A stretch of 64,000 bases of DNA from Photobacterium piscicola (GCF_900166965.1 NZ_FUZI01000004.1:186001-250000), one strand, 5' to 3'. Positions 19,732-29,307 are shown, counted from the stretch's first letter. The notes: a model not told the origin generated them from the letters alone. Translations and numbers: made by a program.

Positions 19732-21054
19732 ATGAACCCTGTAATTATCGCCGTATGCATCATGCTGGTACTCGCTTTAATGCGTGTCAATGTCGTGGTT
19801 GCGCTTACATTTAGTGCCATTATTGGTGGCCTCATCGGAGGATTATCCCTTACCGATGCTATTTCTGCCTTTGAAGGTGGTTTAGGCGGAGGAGCAACAA
19901 CAGCCCTAAGTTATGCCATGCTAGGTGCTTTTGCCGTCGCTATTTCACGATCAGGCATTACCGATGTCCTTGCTCAAAAAGTGATTAAGCACATTAGTGG
20001 CCATGAAAATATCGCCGCCGCTACTGGTGTGAAATATAGCGTTCTTATCATTTTAGTGTTACTTGCCATTTCTTCTCAGAACGTTATTCCAGTCCATATA
20101 GCCTTTATTCCGATTGTTATTCCACCGCTATTGCATGTATTTGCCAAACTTAAACTTGATCGACGCTTAATTGCCTGTGTTTTAACGTTTGGTTTAGTCA
20201 CGCCTTATATGGTACTTCCTATTGGTTTTGGCGGTATTTTTCTAAATAATATTCTGCTGAAAAATTTACATGATAACGGGTTAGATGTTGTAGCAAGCCA
20301 AGTGCCCATTGCCATGATATTGCCCGCTTGTGGCATGTTATTTGGTTTATTAACCGCTATTTTTGTAAGCTACCGTAAACCACGTGAATACTCAGTAGAA
20401 AAAATTCTTGCCAGTGAGCCAGAGAAAAAAGTCATTGATATGCGCCATGTTTATATTGCTGTTGGTGCTATTTTTGCCGCATTAGGTGCACAACTTTATA
20501 GTGGTTCAATGATTGTCGGGGGTTTAGTTGGCTTTATGGTGTTTACCTTTACTGGTGTTATCAAGTGGAAAGAAACCCACGATGTATTCACTAAAGGTGT
20601 CCATATGATGGCAATGATCGGTTTTATTATGATTGCAGCGGCAGGTTTTGCGGCAGTAATGAAAGCGACAGGTGGCGTTGAAACCTTAGTTAACTCATTA
20701 GAAGGTGTTATTGGCAATAACAAACCACTGGCAGCATTGTTAATGCTTGTGGTGGGTTTATTGGTCACTATGGGTATTGGCTCATCGTTCTCTACCATTC
20801 CAATTCTAGCGACAATCTATGTTCCTTTATGTTTGTCTTTTGGTTTCTCACCAATGGCAACGATTGCTATCGTAGGTACTGCAGCAGCACTTGGTGATGC
20901 AGGCTCTCCAGCTTCTGATTCAACCTTAGGTCCAACATCGGGTTTGAATGCCGATGGACAGCATGACCATATTTGGGATTCTGTCGTACCGACCTTTATT
21001 CACTACAACTTGCCACTGATAGCCTTTGGTTGGATAGCATCAATGATACTGTAG
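19732..21054 (+). CDS. Na+/H+ antiporter-family transporter (YuiF-like)
   Basis: A 440-residue inner membrane protein with about 11-12 helices. It has the ion-transporter superfamily features [20 protein letters not shown] and, near the C-terminus, [25 protein letters not shown]. Bacillus YuiF and related proteins of this group have been linked to sodium/proton exchange and to amino acid (histidine) uptake. Substrate here is therefore open. The ATG is preceded by GGATGGA. A hairpin (ATATGAGA/TCTCATAT) lies about 100 bases upstream at 19625-19646. It is monocistronic, with a terminator after it. Confidence 0.85.
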   Translation: MNPVIIAVCIMLVLALMRVNVVVALTFSAIIGGLIGGLSLTDAISAFEGGLGGGATTALSYAMLGAFAVAISRSGITDVLAQKVIKHISGHENIAAATGVKYSVLIILVLLAISSQNVIPVHIAFIPIVIPPLLHVFAKLKLDRRLIACVLTFGLVTPYMVLPIGFGGIFLNNILLKNLHDNGLDVVASQVPIAMILPACGMLFGLLTAIFVSYRKPREYSVEKILASEPEKKVIDMRHVYIAVGAIFAALGAQLYSGSMIVGGLVGFMVFTFTGVIKWKETHDVFTKGVHMMAMIGFIMIAAAGFAAVMKATGGVETLVNSLEGVIGNNKPLAALLMLVVGLLVTMGIGSSFSTIPILATIYVPLCLSFGFSPMATIAIVGTAAALGDAGSPASDSTLGPTSGLNADGQHDHIWDSVVPTFIHYNLPLIAFGWIASMIL

Positions 21055-21079
21055 TGATCCAATACTAAGTATTAAATAC

Positions 21080-21112
21080 AAAAAAACCGCCATAATAGTT
21101 GGCGGTTTTTTT
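21080..21112. terminator. Bidirectional terminator between transporter and grxD
   Basis: AAAAAACCGCC pairs with GGCGGTTTTTT around a loop; A and T runs on both sides serve both convergent genes. Confidence 0.9.
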
Positions 21113-21145
21113 ATCAGTGCAAAACAACACACTTAACAAACTAAC

Positions 21146-21484
21146 TTATTCAGCCGCTTGTGCATCACGACGTGCAGCAGACTCTTTAATTAGTGTTTGT
21201 AATTCACCTTTTTGGAACATTTCCAAAATGATGTCACAACCACCAATTAGCTCACCGTCAATCCATAATTGTGGGAATGTTGGCCACTGTGCGTAAACAG
21301 GTAGTTCAGCACGAATATCAGGGTTTTGAAGAATATCTACAAACGCAAATTTTTCACCACAGTTCATTAACGCTTGTGATGCTTGTGATGAGAAGCCACA
21401 GCTTGGTAATTTTGGAGAGCCTTTCATGTACAACAAAATAGCGTTATCTGCGATTTGTTGCTTAATTTTATCGATAGTTTCCAT
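21146..21484 (-). CDS. grxD: Monothiol glutaredoxin 4
   Basis: 112 residues. The CGFS active site (C29-S32) defines the iron-sulfur-carrying monothiol glutaredoxins, which bind a 2Fe-2S cluster with glutathione and deliver it to target proteins. WPTFPQLWIDGELIGGCDI is the conserved glutathione-binding part. The start giving METIDKIKQQ has GAGGA just upstream; a TTG 15 bases earlier is in frame but not needed. It is divergent from sodB, a common arrangement in Vibrionaceae. Confidence 0.96.
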   Translation of the reverse strand: METIDKIKQQIADNAILLYMKGSPKLPSCGFSSQASQALMNCGEKFAFVDILQNPDIRAELPVYAQWPTFPQLWIDGELIGGCDIILEMFQKGELQTLIKESAARRDAQAAE

Positions 21485-21814
21485 AGCTTCCTCGTACAAA
21501 TTTAATAATCATTTATTATAAACCCTACCATTCTACTTGGTTATCGTCACCAATAAAAATACTTTCAAATTATGTTTCGGTTCTCTTTTCAATAATAAAG
21601 CGTAATCTTAGTTATATTGATATCTATTAAGTGGTTATTGACCTTACCAATAACGAGGTATAGGGTATTTTTTTAAGCATAATGCTTTTAATAAACTAAA
21701 AACTTGCTAAAATAAAACGGTCAGATTCAAATAATAAGTAGGCGCCAACGTCTACTAGAAGTAATGTCGTGGGCATTAAGCCCAATAACTAAAATTAAAA
21801 TGGAGAATTGAGCA
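21485..21814. other. grxD-sodB divergent intergenic region
   Basis: About 330 bases holding both promoters. A palindrome GTTATTG-N7-CAATAAC lies at 21634-21654, about 160 bases before sodB. No clear Fur box was found. Nothing else stands out. Confidence 0.45.
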
Positions 21815-22405
21815 ATGGCATTTGAACTACCAGCTCTACCGTACGCTATCAACGCTCTTGAGCCACATATCTCTCAAGAAACGCTAGAATACCACTACGG
21901 TAAACACCACAACACTTACGTTGTTAAGCTAAACGGTCTTGTTGAAGGTACTGACCTTGCTGAAAAATCTCTTGAAGAAATCGTACAGACTTCTACTGGT
22001 GGTGTTTTCAACAACGCAGCTCAAGTATGGAACCATACATTCTACTGGCATTGCCTAAGTCCAAATGGCGGCGGCGAGCCAACTGGCGAATTAGCAGATG
22101 CTATTGTTAAAGCATTTGGTTCTTTCGCAGAATTCAAAGCTAAATTCACAGATTCAGCAATCAACAACTTTGGTTCAGGCTGGACATGGTTAGTTAAAAC
22201 TGAAGATGGCGCATTAGAAATCGTTAACACGTCAAACGCAGGTTGCCCTATTGCAGAAGAAGGTCTGAAAATGACACCACTTCTAACTGTTGATGTTTGG
22301 GAGCATGCTTACTACATCGATTACCGTAATCTACGTCCAAGCTACATGGACGCATTCTGGGCATTAGTTAACTGGGATTTCGCAGCTAAAAATCTAGCAG
22401 CTTAA
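21815..22405 (+). CDS. sodB: Superoxide dismutase [Fe]
   Basis: A 196-residue cytoplasmic enzyme converting superoxide to peroxide and oxygen. Metal ligands are H27, H74, D160 and H164 (VDVWEHAYY). Q70 in AAQVWNH marks the iron type. GGAG precedes the ATG. Codon choice is strongly biased (for example CTA/CGT/GGT), as in gapA of this window, which points to high expression. SodB mRNA is a classic RyhB target in related bacteria; pairing was not testable here. Confidence 0.98.
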   Translation: MAFELPALPYAINALEPHISQETLEYHYGKHHNTYVVKLNGLVEGTDLAEKSLEEIVQTSTGGVFNNAAQVWNHTFYWHCLSPNGGGEPTGELADAIVKAFGSFAEFKAKFTDSAINNFGSGWTWLVKTEDGALEIVNTSNAGCPIAEEGLKMTPLLTVDVWEHAYYIDYRNLRPSYMDAFWALVNWDFAAKNLAA

Positions 22406-22425
22406 TTTACAGTAATGCAAAGACT

Positions 22426-22456
22426 AAAAACCCGCCTATTTTAAGCGGGTTTTTTA
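22426..22456. terminator. Bidirectional terminator between sodB and asd
   Basis: AAAACCCGC and GCGGGTTTT pair around a short AT loop with A and T runs on both flanks. Confidence 0.9.
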
Positions 22457-22478
22457 TTATTTTAATTTATTATAACAA

Positions 22479-23597
22479 CTAAGCTTTAGCGGCTAACAAA
22501 ATTCGTAATGTACGTCGTAATGGCTCAGCAGCGCCCCAAAGCAACTGATCACCCACCGTAAATGCATTTAAATAATCATCACCCATTGCAAGTTTACGCA
22601 AACGACCCACAGGCACTGATAATGTCCCTGTTACTTTTGCAGGGCTCAATTCTTGCACCGTAATATCACGCTCATTTGGAATCACTTTAACCCAATCATT
22701 ATGGGATGCAATGATAGCTTCCACTTCATCAAGCGGTACATTTTTCTTAAGCTTTAATGTTAATGCTTGGCTATGACAACGCATTGCGCCAATACGCACA
22801 CACGTACCATCAATCGGAATCGGGCTATCTTGAAGACCTAAAATTTTATTGGTCTCAACCGATGCTTTCCACTCTTCTTTGCTTTGACCATTATCACGCT
22901 TAACATCAATCCATGGAATCAATGAACCCGCTAATGGCGCACCAAATTGTTGAGCTGGAAAATCTGCCGCACGCAGTGTTTGCGCAACTTTACGATCAAT
23001 ATCTAAAATTGACGACGCTGGATTCGCTAACTCACTAGCAACGGAATCATTAACCACACCCATTTGGCTGATTAACTCACGCATATTCTTGGCACCAGCA
23101 CCCGATGCAGCTTGATAAGTCTGTGATGTCATCCACTCAACCAATCCCGCTTTATATAAGCCACCCACAGCCATTAGCATCAAACTAACCGTACAATTGC
23201 CGCCAACATAAGTATTAATACCACTATGAATACCTTGTTGAATCTGATCAAAGTTAACCGGATCTAATGTAATGATTGAGTCAGGCTGCATCCGTAATGT
23301 TGATGCCGCATCAATCCAATAGCCTTTCCAACCGGCTTGACGTAATGCGGGATACACTTTCTCTGTATAACTACCACCTTGGCAGGTAATCACCACATCA
23401 AGTCGCTTTAACGCTTCAAGATCAAACGCATCTTGTAATACACCAGCATCTTTTCCAAAATTAGGCGCCGCTAAACCCACTTGTGATGTAGTAAAAAAGA
23501 CCGGATCAATAACCGCAAAGTCACCTTCCTCGACCATGCGCTGCATTAATACAGAGCCAACCATGCCACGCCAACCCACTAAACCTACTGTCATCAT
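22479..23597 (-). CDS. asd: Aspartate-semialdehyde dehydrogenase
   Basis: About 372 residues. It reduces aspartyl phosphate to the semialdehyde with NADPH, the shared step to lysine, diaminopimelate, threonine and methionine. The N-terminal [12 protein letters not shown] is the NADP-binding turn. The catalytic cysteine is in GGNCTVS (C135), and [11 protein letters not shown] holds the catalytic histidine. Two adjacent ATGs (23597, 23594) are possible; GGGAG upstream favours the first. An in-frame TTG at 23603 is less likely. Confidence 0.97.
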   Translation of the reverse strand: MMTVGLVGWRGMVGSVLMQRMVEEGDFAVIDPVFFTTSQVGLAAPNFGKDAGVLQDAFDLEALKRLDVVITCQGGSYTEKVYPALRQAGWKGYWIDAASTLRMQPDSIITLDPVNFDQIQQGIHSGINTYVGGNCTVSLMLMAVGGLYKAGLVEWMTSQTYQAASGAGAKNMRELISQMGVVNDSVASELANPASSILDIDRKVAQTLRAADFPAQQFGAPLAGSLIPWIDVKRDNGQSKEEWKASVETNKILGLQDSPIPIDGTCVRIGAMRCHSQALTLKLKKNVPLDEVEAIIASHNDWVKVIPNERDITVQELSPAKVTGTLSVPVGRLRKLAMGDDYLNAFTVGDQLLWGAAEPLRRTLRILLAAKA

Positions 23598-24303
23598 TTG
23601 CAACTACACTCCCTGTTGTATTGAAATTTCTTTATCCATCTATAGAGATTTACATGATTAAAAACAAGTATAATTTTCAATTATAAATAAAATATATCTG
23701 TGTTTAAGATAAGCATATTTTACTGTTTTCTTATCATTTGAGTTTCTTATTAGTCATATTAGGTTTTATTATCAGCAATAAAAAATCAAAAAAACGCATA
23801 AAAACCAACCGTAATTAACCTAAAAACAAGCTTTTATGTATATTTAAAGAGCTTATTCCTAACTTATGCAATCAACTTAATAAAAAGTGACTATTGTCAT
23901 ATCTTTGAAAAAAATGCCTTTCCCTGATAATCTTCAGCGCTGTGATTAAGTAGCTAGATAGTTCATAACCCTTATAGTTAATAGCTTTTTATACTTTATC
24001 TCTCGCTTTTTGTGCGATTTTTATAGATACACTACGACTTTATAATAAACATAAAACACAACATAAGAACCATCAATTAACACTAAAAGAACAACTAAAG
24101 TCAGTGTTTTACTAAAGATCGGCACCAAAAAGACTTAGATCACAGAAAGAAACATTATTTATCACGATGATAAATCAATTTGATAGAGTAGCGCCGATTC
24201 AAGCGCCGTCTTTTTCAATCCGATTTAAAAACCAATGATAAATAGTATTGATTGGTTGGGTTGGACCCAATTTCAACAAGCTCGATAAAACAAGGTTAGA
24301 AGT
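23598..24303. other. asd-nhaC divergent intergenic region with structured leader
   Basis: About 700 bases. The left 400 bases are AT-rich with no feature I can support apart from the asd promoter region. The right part (24118-24270) contains several mutually exclusive pairings, described as a separate feature. No open frame is convincing. Confidence 0.6.
24118..24270 (+). promoter_or_regulatory. Structured leader upstream of nhaC-type gene
   Basis: ATCGGC (24118-24123) can pair with GCCGAT (24193-24198), or its first five bases with CCGAT (24220-24224). In the second case AAAAAGAC (24127-24134) also pairs with GTCTTTTT (24208-24215). A small hairpin TTTATC-ACGAT-GATAAA lies inside (24158-24174). 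A further hairpin TTGGGT-TGG-ACCCAA is at 24256-24270, before the ribosome binding site. Competing long-range stems ahead of a transporter resemble a riboswitch or ion sensor, but no known class was recognised. Confidence 0.4.
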
Positions 24304-25755
24304 ATGGAAAAACAGACAATCGTGAAACTACCGTCAGTAATGCAAGTCATTATTGCCCTCGGTATTTTCCTTGCCCTTGCATTCTCTTTTACCTCAAAAT
24401 TGAATTTGCCAATCCAACTAGCATTATATATTGGTTGGTTTGTGATTATTGCATTAGGTATTAAACTCGGACACGATTACAAATCGTTAGAAAAAGCAGC
24501 CACTAAGGGCATCGCTAACGGTTTAGGTGCAGTATTAATATTACTAGCCGTTGGCTCGTTAGTAGGTACTTGGATTGCTGGTGGTATTGTGCCAACCATT
24601 ATCTATTACGGACTTGAAGCGATTCACCCTTCCATTTTCTTGCTAGCGACAATGATCATTTGTTCATTGACGGCATTAGCAACAGGTACATCTTGGGGCG
24701 CAGCAGGTACCGCGGGTATTGCAATGATGGGTATTGGCCAAGGCTTAGGTATTCCCGCACCAATGACTGCGGGTGCCGTACTTTCTGGCTGCTATTTTGG
24801 TGATAAAATGTCACCACTATCAGATTCAGTGATCCTGGCCTCTTCAATGTCTAACGTTGAGATCATGGAACACATCAAAGGCATGTTACCTATTGCACTG
24901 ATCAGCTATATCATCACTGGCATTCTATTTACCGCGGTAGGTTTTCACTACGCAGGTAGTGTTGATATGTCACAAGTTGATTCTGTGATTGCAGCGATGG
25001 ATAAACAATTTGTTATTTCACCATTATCCTTTATTCCAGTCATTATCGTGTTGGTGCTGTTAGCGTTCCGTTTACCGTCTTTCCCTGTTATTTCATTTGG
25101 TTCACTGCTAGGTATTGCATGGGCTGTTATGGTTCAGGGTATGGATCCGCTTAAAGCGATTAATGCAGCTTGGGCGCCATTCTCTATCAGTTCTGGGGTT
25201 GAATTTATTGACGCAATCCTAAACCGTGGCGGCATGTCATCCATGCTTGGTTCTGTGGCTGTTATTATCTTTGGCTTAGGTTTTGGTGGCTTACTTGATA
25301 AAGTTGGCGTACTACAAACAATTGCCCGTTTATTTGAACGTAAAGTAAATTCAGCAGGCAGTCTTGCAGTATCAACCATTGCAACGGCTTTCCTCGGTAA
25401 CGTCTTTGGTTCTGCAATGTACGTATCATTAATTCTAACGCCAAAGATTTGTGCTAAGAACTATGACCGTTTAGGTTACCAACGTAAGAACTTATCACGT
25501 AATGCTGAATTTGGTGGCACACTTACCTCCGGCATGGTGCCTTGGAGTGATAATGGTATCTACATGGCGAGTATTTTAGGTGTCGCTACCTTCTCTTACG
25601 CGCCATTCATGTGGTTAAGCTTTGTGTGTATTATTGTGACGATTGTGACGTCTTACATGGGCTGGTTTGTGGATCGCTGTCCACCAGCAAGTGCAGAGCA
25701 ATTAGCTGAAGATGACGAAGATGAATTAATGACAGTGAAGCGTTTAACGTCATAA
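24304..25755 (+). CDS. nhaC: NhaC-family Na+/H+ antiporter
   Basis: A 483-residue inner membrane protein with about 11-12 helices. TGTSWGAAGTAGIAMMGIG and GCYFGDKMSPLSDSVILASS are signatures of the NhaC family. Members exchange sodium for protons, and some act as malate-lactate or amino acid antiporters. The ATG has AAGG nine bases upstream. It is monocistronic by its terminator (25783-25813), although functionally related transport and peptidase genes follow. Confidence 0.92.
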   Translation: MEKQTIVKLPSVMQVIIALGIFLALAFSFTSKLNLPIQLALYIGWFVIIALGIKLGHDYKSLEKAATKGIANGLGAVLILLAVGSLVGTWIAGGIVPTIIYYGLEAIHPSIFLLATMIICSLTALATGTSWGAAGTAGIAMMGIGQGLGIPAPMTAGAVLSGCYFGDKMSPLSDSVILASSMSNVEIMEHIKGMLPIALISYIITGILFTAVGFHYAGSVDMSQVDSVIAAMDKQFVISPLSFIPVIIVLVLLAFRLPSFPVISFGSLLGIAWAVMVQGMDPLKAINAAWAPFSISSGVEFIDAILNRGGMSSMLGSVAVIIFGLGFGGLLDKVGVLQTIARLFERKVNSAGSLAVSTIATAFLGNVFGSAMYVSLILTPKICAKNYDRLGYQRKNLSRNAEFGGTLTSGMVPWSDNGIYMASILGVATFSYAPFMWLSFVCIIVTIVTSYMGWFVDRCPPASAEQLAEDDEDELMTVKRLTS

Positions 25756-26184
25756 GCTGCATTGCATCATCACAATAACATTAACGCACCTCTTTTATAG
25801 GTGCGTTTTTTTTATTAAAACAAAGATAGAAAACCACACTTCCCAGCCAATAAATCATCGTACAACCAATTGATACCTAAAAGGTATTTATTTAAAACCC
25901 CCTTCTATTCCGTATTCCTCCCAGTCGCAACACTCCCCGTTATTGACCCAACAGTCAGCACCTTTATAGAGCCAGTTCACAAATATAAGAACCACATTTC
26001 ATCAAACTTACTTTTCAATCCAACACCTTGACCCTAGTCAATATTTCAAATTCATTTTTAATGAAAATACCGTTATTACCGAATTAACCACTAAATACAA
26101 CATTTGAAAACGTAGCCATAAAAATAATTATCGGTGTTTATTTGGTAAACCATTTTTTATTTTACGTTTTATAAGGATATATCT
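25756..26184. other. nhaC to yjiH-like intergenic region
   Basis: About 430 bases. It contains the nhaC terminator and then the upstream region of the next operon. The middle (about 25890-25990) is richer in C than its surroundings. I saw no recognisable operator, RNA or open frame. Confidence 0.5.
25783..25813 (+). terminator. Terminator after nhaC
   Basis: AACGCACCT pairs with AGGTGCGTT, followed by T residues, 28 bases after the stop. Confidence 0.9.
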
Positions 26185-26916
26185 ATGAGTAACAACGCAA
26201 TAGAAGGTCGTAAAGTTACCATTGGCAGTTATATTGCCCTCGCTTTTGCCGTCATTTTCTTTTCAGGAGCATTACAATCTAATCAATGGTATGGCGTATT
26301 TGACTTCACAACCTTAAATGGCTCATTTGGTAATGTGGTTTATTCAGTTAACGATACTGCAGAAGGCGTGGAAGCGGCTTCAACATCATTTAGAGGTAAA
26401 GGTGGTAGCGGTGCGCGTGATGGCTTTATTTTTGCGTTAACGTTAATTCCAACAGTGATGTTTGCTTTAGGTATGATCAATGTACTTGAGCATTACGGTG
26501 CGCTCGATGCTGCTCGTAAATTATTAACCCCTCTACTACGTCCATTAATGGGTATTCCGGGTAACTCAGGTTTGGCTTTAATTGCCTCACTACAAAGTAC
26601 TGATGCTGGCGCAGCGATGACTCGTCAATTACAGGATGAGGGTCACTTAACCAAACGAGAAACAGATATTTTTACCATGTTCCAGTTTTCTGCTGGTGCC
26701 GCGATTGTTAACTTCTTCTCATCAGGGGCAGTGCTATTTACCTTAACCACAGCATCAGGTGAACCCGCTGTTACTTCTTCTATCGGCCTTGCGGTTGCGA
26801 TTATGTTTATCTTCAAATTTGTGGGTGCGAATATTTTCCGTATCTACTTAAACATCACTGAAGGCAAAGACAACAAAGATACTAAACCAACAACAGTAAG
26901 CACGGAGAACGCATAA
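26185..26916 (+). CDS. yjiH: YjiH-family membrane protein (nucleoside-recognition 'Gate' domain)
   Basis: A 243-residue inner membrane protein with about five helices. The segment ALIASLQSTDAGAAMTRQLQ and the following helices resemble the SpmA-like Gate domain found in E. coli YjiH. Its partner yjiG-like gene overlaps by one base (TAATG). In E. coli yjiH-yjiG precede iadA, an isoaspartyl dipeptidase; here the pair precedes an M20 peptidase. A role in uptake or export of a peptide is inference. AAGGA lies seven bases before the ATG. Confidence 0.85.
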   Translation: MSNNAIEGRKVTIGSYIALAFAVIFFSGALQSNQWYGVFDFTTLNGSFGNVVYSVNDTAEGVEAASTSFRGKGGSGARDGFIFALTLIPTVMFALGMINVLEHYGALDAARKLLTPLLRPLMGIPGNSGLALIASLQSTDAGAAMTRQLQDEGHLTKRETDIFTMFQFSAGAAIVNFFSSGAVLFTLTTASGEPAVTSSIGLAVAIMFIFKFVGANIFRIYLNITEGKDNKDTKPTTVSTENA

Positions 26917-27377
26917 TGACGACTGCAAAAAAACCTATGGTTACTGATATTTTTGTTGAAGGCGCTAAAAAAGGCTGGGTAATTGCAACCACTTCAACAG
27001 TGCCTAACGTATTAATGGCGTTCGTGATCATCAAAGCGCTGCAAATCACCGGCGCACTAGAAGTAATGGGAACATTATTCTCACCTATCATGGCTATTTT
27101 TGGTCTTCCTGGTGAAGCGGCGGCGGTATTGATAGGCGCATGGATGTCAATGGGCGGCGCAGTAGGTGTGGTTATTACCTTATTTGACCAAGGTATTTTA
27201 AATGGCGAGCACATTGCGATTCTTGCTCCTGCTATTTATTTGATGGGCTCACAGGTGCAATACATGGGCCGAATTATGGGACCAATTCGTACCGAAGGTC
27301 GCTATATTCCAATCATGATTGCCATTTCGGTATTAAATGCCTTTGCTGCAATGTTTGTGATGAACGTTTTAGTGTAA
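26916..27377 (+). CDS. yjiG: YjiG-family membrane protein (SpmB-like 'Gate' domain)
   Basis: A 153-residue inner membrane protein with about four helices. The conserved GLPGEAAAVLIGAWMSMGGA and MGSQVQYMGRIMGP segments are typical of the SpmB/YjiG half. The start overlaps the stop of the yjiH-like gene, implying a two-subunit complex. The function of the pair is unknown. The M20 peptidase gene follows after 87 bases without a visible terminator. Confidence 0.85.
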   Translation: MTTAKKPMVTDIFVEGAKKGWVIATTSTVPNVLMAFVIIKALQITGALEVMGTLFSPIMAIFGLPGEAAAVLIGAWMSMGGAVGVVITLFDQGILNGEHIAILAPAIYLMGSQVQYMGRIMGPIRTEGRYIPIMIAISVLNAFAAMFVMNVLV

Positions 27378-27464
27378 TTGCTGAGCGCACTGAAGCCATT
27401 TAATCTTTAGTGCGTTTTCTCTCTTTTATTACCGATAAGCCATCAATGGCTCGGAGCCTTTACT

Positions 27465-28589
27465 ATGTCTTTTTCTCTGAATAATTATCTCGAAGAGCTA
27501 CGCCCTCTTATTAATATTGATTGCGGTACATTAACCGTTGATGGTATCGATGTGGTTGCAACCATCATGGCGCAAAAATACCTTGATTTAGGTTGGCATG
27601 TTAAACGCATTGATTGTGGTATTGCAGGTACTGGCTTAGAAGTACGTAATAAGCCTGACGCTGATCATATTGATGTGATGTTAATTGGCCATATGGATAC
27701 CGTCTTCCCAGCAGGCACTGCTGCCGCTCGCCCAATGACCCACGATGATGAGCGCGCTTATGGCCCTGGTGTCTCTGACATGAAATCTGGCTTGTTAAGT
27801 GTGGTTTATGCCTTACGTGATCTCGATCCTACTGCACTTGATGCATTATCAATTTGTGTGTGCATGAACCCAGATGAAGAAATTGGTTCACTACACTCAG
27901 AAGCATGGCTCAAGAGCGTTGCTATTAACGCTAACCATGTTTTAGTTGCAGAAGCTGCACGTGCTGATGGTTCATTGGTTAAAGCGCGTAAAGGCATGGC
28001 GCGTTATCGTTTAAGTTTCCACGGTAAAGCAGCGCACGCAGGTAATGAACCTCAAAATGGTCGCAGTGCAATCACTGAAATGGCACATTGGATTCTAGCC
28101 ATTAACACCATGACCAATTTTGAGTCAGGCACAACCTTAAACGCTGGCGTTGTCAGTGGTGGCGCTGGCGCGAACATTGTGCCAGATTTCGCAGAAGTGG
28201 TGGTTGATGTTCGTTTCTGGGATAACGATGAGTATGCGGCGGTTGATGCTCAAATTCGTACACTAACAGAAACACCGTTTGTTGATGGGGTTACGATTAC
28301 AGTTGAGCGAGAAGCACACAAACCATCAATGGTGCCAAGCCCACAAACTGAAGTGTTAATGGCGCAAGTGGAAGCGGTCGGTAAAGAGCTAGGCATTGAT
28401 ATTACGTGGCAAGCAGTTGGTGGTGGTTCTGATGCTAACCTAACCGCAGTCTTAGGTATTCCAACCTTAGATGGTTTAGGTCCAATTGGTGCAGGTTTCC
28501 ACAGTGCAGATGAATGGTTAGATTTGGCTTCAATTGAGCCACGTATTCGCTTATTGCAGCAAGTACTTGTGAAAATTGCGCAACAATAA
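27465..28589 (+). CDS. M20-family metallopeptidase
   Basis: 374 residues, similar in pattern to CPG2/ArgE-type zinc peptidases. Metal and catalytic motifs are GHMDTVFP (with His and Asp), GPGVSDMKSG, the Glu pair in NPDEEIGS, AEAARADGSLV and a C-terminal GAGFHSADEW with the last metal histidine. The dimerisation domain contains GKAAHAGNEPQNGRSA. The enzyme lacks a signal peptide, so it acts in the cytoplasm, probably on a glutamate- or aspartate-type peptide or an acylated amino acid. Context with YjiH/YjiG suggests that the transporter feeds it. Confidence 0.9.
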   Translation: MSFSLNNYLEELRPLINIDCGTLTVDGIDVVATIMAQKYLDLGWHVKRIDCGIAGTGLEVRNKPDADHIDVMLIGHMDTVFPAGTAAARPMTHDDERAYGPGVSDMKSGLLSVVYALRDLDPTALDALSICVCMNPDEEIGSLHSEAWLKSVAINANHVLVAEAARADGSLVKARKGMARYRLSFHGKAAHAGNEPQNGRSAITEMAHWILAINTMTNFESGTTLNAGVVSGGAGANIVPDFAEVVVDVRFWDNDEYAAVDAQIRTLTETPFVDGVTITVEREAHKPSMVPSPQTEVLMAQVEAVGKELGIDITWQAVGGGSDANLTAVLGIPTLDGLGPIGAGFHSADEWLDLASIEPRIRLLQQVLVKIAQQ

Positions 28590-28604
28590 CCTATAAAAAA
28601 ACAT

Positions 28605-28635
28605 TAAAAAAGGCTGCATTTCTGCAGCCTTTTTT
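28605..28635. terminator. Bidirectional terminator after the M20 peptidase
   Basis: AAAAAAGGCTGCA and TGCAGCCTTTTTT are perfect inverse copies around TTTC. Immediately after it, CTTTGTAAAT and ATTTACAAAG (28636-28671) form another ten-bp-arm inverted repeat. Confidence 0.9.
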
Positions 28636-28732
28636 CTTTGTAAATAATCCACATTGGCATGATTTACAAAGAGGTACAATCTTTTCAGTTGTTAGGTTAA
28701 ATCAATATCGGTTCAACAAAATCAATATGGAT

Positions 28733-29119
28733 TTAACTCGTTTTTGCGATAATATCGGCTTTTGCGGCTGACATTTGGACACTACGTAAATTGTCTAACT
28801 TAAAGTGTATAGCCCTAAATGGGTGACGCCAAAAATAATGTGGATAACTCCAACGTAAAACGTGGATCATCTGAAGACGCTTGGCAGATTGATAGCAATG
28901 CCCAATACAATGCATACAACTTGGCTTTTCTTCGCCAAGACGACAACCTGTTACTCTCTCCTCAACATACTCGATAAGACTTTCACATTCAGAGCACATT
29001 ACTGCTCCACGGTGCAACGTTTTACAATATAGGCGAATCATCGCTTTCACTGTATTCAGTTCACGCTGCGAACGAACTGAATGATTGTTAATAACTATCA
29101 TAGTTGTGCCATTATCCAT
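28733..29119 (-). CDS. ygbA: YgbA-family (nitrous oxide-stimulated promoter family) protein
   Basis: About 128 residues. The cysteine/histidine pattern matches the YgbA family: MIRLYCK, CSECESLIEYVEERVTGC, GEEKPSCMHCIGHCY, VLRWSYPHYFWRHPF. The many conserved cysteines suggest metal or iron-sulfur binding. The family is associated with nitric oxide stress through NsrR in enteric bacteria; its biochemical role is not settled. The ATG at 29119 is preferred because GGGGATGG precedes it; an upstream ATG at 29161 is in frame but has no ribosome binding site. A perfect 11-bp-arm palindrome lies upstream at 29228-29258. Confidence 0.85.
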   Translation of the reverse strand: MDNGTTMIVINNHSVRSQRELNTVKAMIRLYCKTLHRGAVMCSECESLIEYVEERVTGCRLGEEKPSCMHCIGHCYQSAKRLQMIHVLRWSYPHYFWRHPFRAIHFKLDNLRSVQMSAAKADIIAKTS

Positions 29120-29227
29120 CCATCCCCTGCAGTGCCAATGATAAAAATCAAATTTATGCAAAAATCAGAACCTAATGGGCAAAAATCATAACCAAAATTA
29201 GACCGATGGTTATTTATTAAACTTTAA

Positions 29228-29258
29228 TACATTGTTCGAATAAATTGCGAACAATGTA
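29228..29258. promoter_or_regulatory. Perfect inverted repeat upstream of ygbA
   Basis: TACATTGTTCG (29228-29238) is the reverse complement of CGAACAATGTA (29248-29258), with a nine-base AT spacer. It lies about 110-140 bases before the ygbA start and after the yejK terminator. It looks like a regulator operator; it does not match FNR or the NsrR consensus as I know them. Confidence 0.45.
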
Positions 29259-29307
29259 CAAATATAAAAAAACATCATCGATGTTCAAGATTGACGCTTT
29301 AAATAGC

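Noticed and set aside
21634-21654. GTTATTG-N7-CAATAAC before sodB as a regulator site
   Set aside because: Seven-base arms are not significant and do not match Fur, SoxS or OxyR sites.
28646-28659. AATCCACATTGGCA repeated exactly at 40252-40265
   Set aside because: A shared 14-mer is expected several times by chance between positions of a 64-kb sequence, and the two contexts differ.
28636-28671. CTTTGTAAAT/ATTTACAAAG inverted repeat as a separate mobile-element end
   Set aside because: Ten-base arms are expected about once by chance and it abuts a normal terminator; no paired end was found.
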